From CAYVFC01 sp964450715 (GTDB lineage Bacteria; Myxococcota_A; Polyangia; Polyangiales; JAFGIB01), in the NCBI GenBank assembly GCA_964450715.1, contig CAYVFC010000131.1, positions 1-22,606 on the forward strand: a DNA stretch of 22,606 nt, given 5' to 3'. Position numbers and translations under genes: made by a program. The notes below the pieces were generated by a model. It saw only the letters and a program-made list of their open reading frames with translations. It was not told the origin of the DNA and searched no databases. How positions within the stretch are numbered: position 1 is the first letter of the stretch; each line of letters begins with the position of its first letter. This document shows, piece after piece, positions 20,241-22,606 of this stretch.

Positions 20241-21500
20241 TTACCCTTCCGCCCGCAAGATGGTGATGGCCAGAGCGGCCTCCTCGATACCGATGTTACC
20301 ACCGCCGTTTTCGGCCAGAGCTATACGGGCGTTCTGCACCTGTCGTTTTCCGGCCTCGCCCCGCAGCTGCCAGGTGAGCTCGGCCAGCTGCGCCGCCCCG
20401 GTCGCGCCGACCGGATGGCCCTTGCACTCCAGGCCCCCGGAGGGATTGATGGGCAGCTTGCCACCGATACGGCTGTGGCCCTGCTCGGCGAAGACCCCAC
20501 CCTCGCCCGGCTTGCAGAAGCCCAGCCCCTCGCTGGCGCGGAGCTCGCCAAAGGCGGTGGCGTCGTGCACCTCGGCCACGTCGATATCCTCGGGGCCCAC
20601 GCCGGCCGCCTCATAGGCCCTGGTCGCGGTCCGGTCGGTCACGTCCGGATCGTCGAAACCGCGGTCTATGCCGCCGCCCTGTACCGCGGCCAGCACCCTG
20701 ACCGGCTTGCGCGCACCGATCTTCTTGACGTAGTCCCCGGAGCAGAGAACCAGCGCCGCCGCCCCGTCGCCCACCGGCGAGCACATGGGACGGGTCAGGG
20801 GAAAAGCCACCTCGGGAGCCCCGAGCACCTCGTCCACGCTCATGGCCATGCGGTATTGGGCGTGCGGGTTGTGAACGGCGTGCTGGTGGTTCTTGCTGCT
20901 GATCACCGCCAGCTGCCGCTGGGTGATGCCGTACTTGTCCATGTGCATGCGGCAGGCCATGGCGTATATCTCCATGAAGGCGCTCCCCTCCACCTTCTTC
21001 TTCTTTTCCCCGGAGTCCGCCTCGCCCCGCTCTTCGGCCTGCTTGCGCTTCTTCTCCTTCTCGGCCTTGAGGGCCTGCACCAGCTGCTCCACGATCTCGA
21101 CGTCGGCCGAGGCCGAGAAGAGCTTGAGCCGCATGGCCCGGTCCTCCAGGTACATCTTCTCCATGCCCAGCGCCAGCCCGACCTCGTGAATGCCGAGCGC
21201 CACGTCCATCCAGGCCACCTGAAAGGCGGCGGCCGAGGAGGCACAGGCGTTCTCCACGTTGGTGACCGGGATGCCGCCGATGCCCATGGCGCGCAGCACC
21301 ACCTGCCCGCGAATCGACTCCTGCCCGGTCACCAGCCCCTGGTAGGCGTTGCCCACCGCGGCCACCTGTAGCTCGGTCTGCTCGATGCCCGCGTGCCGTA
21401 CCGCCGCGCTCACGGCCTCGGCGGCCAGGCTCTTCATGTTCCGGTCCATGTGCTTACCGAAGGGCGTCATGCCGGCCCCGATGATGTAGACGTCTCTCAT
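20241..21500 (-). CDS. Thiolase (acetyl-CoA acetyltransferase/SCP2-thiolase-like)
   Basis: This 419-aa thiolase-fold enzyme cleaves a 3-ketoacyl-CoA or acts on a related beta-keto substrate. ATG at 21500 follows AGGAGG by seven to eight bases, and the longer in-frame extension has none. VENACASSAAAF places the nucleophile at Cys86. EVHDATAFGE supplies the first His and GLECKGHPVGATGAAQ the second. The Asn-x2-Gly-Gly (NPSGG) precedes the latter. The N-H-D style motif and lack of a C-terminal Cys resemble the SCP2-thiolase/lipid-transfer group rather than FadA. A run of charged residues at 144-171, rich in Lys and Glu, is an unusual insertion in the loop domain. It is the first gene of the operon and divergent from tetR across 85 bp. 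Confidence 0.88.
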   Translation of the reverse strand: MRDVYIIGAGMTPFGKHMDRNMKSLAAEAVSAAVRHAGIEQTELQVAAVGNAYQGLVTGQESIRGQVVLRAMGIGGIPVTNVENACASSAAAFQVAWMDVALGIHEVGLALGMEKMYLEDRAMRLKLFSASADVEIVEQLVQALKAEKEKKRKQAEERGEADSGEKKKKVEGSAFMEIYAMACRMHMDKYGITQRQLAVISSKNHQHAVHNPHAQYRMAMSVDEVLGAPEVAFPLTRPMCSPVGDGAAALVLCSGDYVKKIGARKPVRVLAAVQGGGIDRGFDDPDVTDRTATRAYEAAGVGPEDIDVAEVHDATAFGELRASEGLGFCKPGEGGVFAEQGHSRIGGKLPINPSGGLECKGHPVGATGAAQLAELTWQLRGEAGKRQVQNARIALAENGGGNIGIEEAALAITILRAEG

Positions 21501-21540
21501 GCTCTGAACCTCCTGCCGGGCGTTGCGGTTCGCAGTTGCC

Positions 21541-21571
21541 AATACCGCCGTCCCTCGGTATTATTAATACC
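21541..21571. promoter_or_regulatory. Palindromic operator for the divergent TetR regulator
   Basis: GGTATTATTAATACC (21557-21571) is a perfect palindrome with 7-bp arms around one central base. A further half-site AATACC lies at 21541-21546, and TTATTAAT is directly repeated at 21561-21568 and 21573-21580. The AT-rich site sits in the 85-bp spacer between tetR and the thiolase operon, over the likely -10 regions of both. It is well placed for autorepression and operon repression by the neighbouring TetR. Confidence 0.6.
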
Positions 21572-21585
21572 TTATTAATGTTTTT

Positions 21586-22350
21586 ATGCCAAGGCGATCC
21601 GCCGTGAAAGTACGGTCAAAGAAAGGGGGGCGATCGACCGCACGCCGCCCGTCACCGCCGCGACGCACCCAGGGCGAGCGCAGCGCCGAGAGCCGCAAGC
21701 GCCTGCTCGACGCGGCGGCCGAGTGCCTGTGCGAACGCGGGTTCGCCGGAACCACCGTGGCCGAGATCGCCAGGCGGGCCGGGCTGTCCCTCGGGTGCCT
21801 GCAGCACCACTTCCCGGAGAAGAGCGATCTGCTCGCCGCCTCGGTCGAGCACGTCTTCGAGCTACACCGCAGCCGGCTGGTCGATAGCCTGAGCGCTCTG
21901 CCCGACACGCCCGAGCGCGCGATTCGAGGCTTGGAGCTGCTGTGGGAGTCCATGCAGAGCGACGCTTTCATGGCCTATCTCGAGCTGGTGGTTGCCGCGC
22001 GCACCGAGCCCTCGCTACGGCGCCACGTCGAGCGCACCGAGCTCCGCCTGGCCGAGGCCAGCCGGGAGACTTTCCAGACATTTTACTCCCCACCCAAGGT
22101 GGCGCTGCCCTTCGCCGATGTCATCCCGTGGCTGGTAATGGGAGTGCTCGAAGGCGCCATGCTGAACAAGATCGCCAGCCCTCGGGACAACAACGCCGAA
22201 CGAATCGTAACCGCGATCAAGAACATCCACTCGCTGGCCACCAAGGGCGAGTTCCTGTACGAGAGCCCGCCCCGCGCTTCGGGCAAAAACACTCGTACTC
22301 GGGGACGCGTACTCGGGGACGAGGTACTCGGGGACGGGGCTAAGTTTTAA
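21586..22350 (+). CDS. TetR-family transcriptional regulator with repeat-derived tail
   Basis: This 254-aa repressor begins with a basic head (residues 1-35, many Arg and Lys). The TetR DNA-binding domain follows: RLLDAAAECLCERGFAGTTV, then the recognition region IARRAGLSLGCLQHHFPEKSDLL. The helical ligand-binding domain runs to about residue 230. ATG at 21586 has no ribosome-binding site, and GTG at 21604 is an alternative start. It is divergent from the thiolase/acyl-CoA dehydrogenase operon and shares the palindromic operator, so it probably represses that operon until an acyl-CoA or free acid binds. The last 19 or so residues, starting TRTRGRVLGDEV, are encoded by the tandem repeat GTACTCGGGGAC, and the TAA stop lies in the following repeat. 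The native C-terminus seems to have been replaced by inserted repeat DNA. Confidence 0.9.
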   Translation: MPRRSAVKVRSKKGGRSTARRPSPPRRTQGERSAESRKRLLDAAAECLCERGFAGTTVAEIARRAGLSLGCLQHHFPEKSDLLAASVEHVFELHRSRLVDSLSALPDTPERAIRGLELLWESMQSDAFMAYLELVVAARTEPSLRRHVERTELRLAEASRETFQTFYSPPKVALPFADVIPWLVMGVLEGAMLNKIASPRDNNAERIVTAIKNIHSLATKGEFLYESPPRASGKNTRTRGRVLGDEVLGDGAKF

Positions 22351-22476
22351 GTACTCGGGAGTACTCGGGTACTCGGGTACTCTACTCGGGGACGGGGCTA
22401 AGTTTTAAGTTTTTACAGCTTGTCAGTTAGCACCAACATCCGAACCGGAAACAACTTAATTCTTAGCCCCGTCCCC
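22295..22476. repeat. Tandem and inverted repeat element, no transposase seen
   Basis: GTACTCGGGGAC occurs three times (22295, 22309, 22324), followed by shorter GTACTCGGG copies to about 22387. The block GGGGACGGGGCTAAGTTTTAA occurs at 22330-22350 and 22388-22408. A nearly exact reverse complement, from CTTAATTCTTAG to CCCCGTCCCC, lies at 22455-22476. This makes an inverted-repeat unit of about 90 bp. Sequences of the form GGGGACGGGGCTAAG are, as I recall, associated with REP/RAYT (Y1 transposase) elements, but none is encoded in view. CTCCTTC copies continue to about 22508. Confidence 0.65.
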
Positions 22477-22560
22477 TCCTTCACGTCCCCTCCTTCGTCC
22501 CCTCCTTCAACTCAGAAAAGGGAAACGACGTGGTCACAGGGATCGGCGGCGAGTAAGTAT

Positions 22561-22589
22561 CCCCCGGCAAAGCCGGGGGCTTTAGTTTG
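22561..22589. terminator. Strong GC hairpin at the window edge
   Basis: CCCCCGGC (22561-22568) pairs perfectly with GCCGGGGG (22572-22579) around AAA, followed by CTTTAGTTT. This has the form of an intrinsic terminator. It could equally be the structured end of an insertion sequence, since GAGCCGCCCAAGGCGG follows and runs out of the window. Confidence 0.45.
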
Positions 22590-22606
22590 TGAGCCGCCCA
22601 AGGCGG

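Noticed and set aside
19563..21371. 602-codon plus-strand open frame over the dehydrogenase and thiolase
   Set aside because: It crosses two well-supported minus-strand genes and has Arg/His/Gly-rich shadow composition.
22295..22387. Possible CRISPR-like array of GTACTCGGGGAC units
   Set aside because: Units are too short, spacing is 2-3 bases with no true spacers, and there are no cas genes.

Overview
The window is GC-rich and looks like a scaffold from a delta-proteobacterial or Myxococcota-type bacterium, probably metagenome-derived. This rests on four things: an MglA-type small GTPase very close to the Myxococcus protein, a lipoprotein with Cys-rich DUF4215-type repeats, a Ser/Thr kinase fused to an AAA ATPase and a TPR region, and a convincing sigma-54 promoter. 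A run of 10 Ns flanked by poly-G marks an assembly gap at about 2.06-2.15 kb.

Layout. 1-567 is repeat-rich intergenic DNA. 568-2037 encodes a beta-propeller lipoprotein behind a sigma-54-like promoter. After the gap come an ECF sigma factor with a C-terminal zinc-binding anti-sigma-like tail (2581-3399), a 57-aa membrane protein (3446-3619) and a convergent Gly/Ser-linker lipoprotein (3642-4262, minus). 4610-8058 is a three-gene aromatic operon: aroA, a strongly divergent aroC, and a chorismate mutase of the eukaryotic (yeast-like AroQ-beta) fold. The last two genes overlap by GTGA. A structured leader with a 13-codon ORF precedes aroA. Convergent to this operon is a pair, TerB-like protein then mglA (9434-8169, minus). 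Then come a large DUF4215 lipoprotein (11515-9644, minus) and a kinase/AAA/TPR signalling protein of about 1365 aa (15948-11851, minus). The right end is a catabolic operon on the minus strand: thiolase, acyl-CoA dehydrogenase 1, acyl-CoA dehydrogenase 2, acyl-CoA ligase (21500-16133). Its last three genes overlap by 1-4 nt. A divergent TetR regulator (21586-22350) shares a short spacer that holds a 15-nt palindromic operator.

How the genes work together. AroA, AroC and AroQ would convert shikimate-3-phosphate through EPSP and chorismate to prephenate. The ligase, the two dehydrogenases and the thiolase form a set that activates and shortens an acid by a beta-oxidation-like route, probably de-repressed when an acyl-CoA ligand binds the TetR. 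MglA plus the TerB-like protein suggests a polarity or motility switch in which the TerB-like protein sits where MglB would be expected.

Repeats. Four dispersed repeat classes are present: a 162-163 bp MITE-like element in two inverted copies, a REP-like family near 8.1 kb and 16.1 kb, a short imperfect palindrome near 0.28 kb, and an inverted/tandem element at the right edge. In four genes the stop codon, and sometimes the last residues, lie inside repeat sequence. No tRNA, rRNA, CRISPR array or transposase gene was seen.
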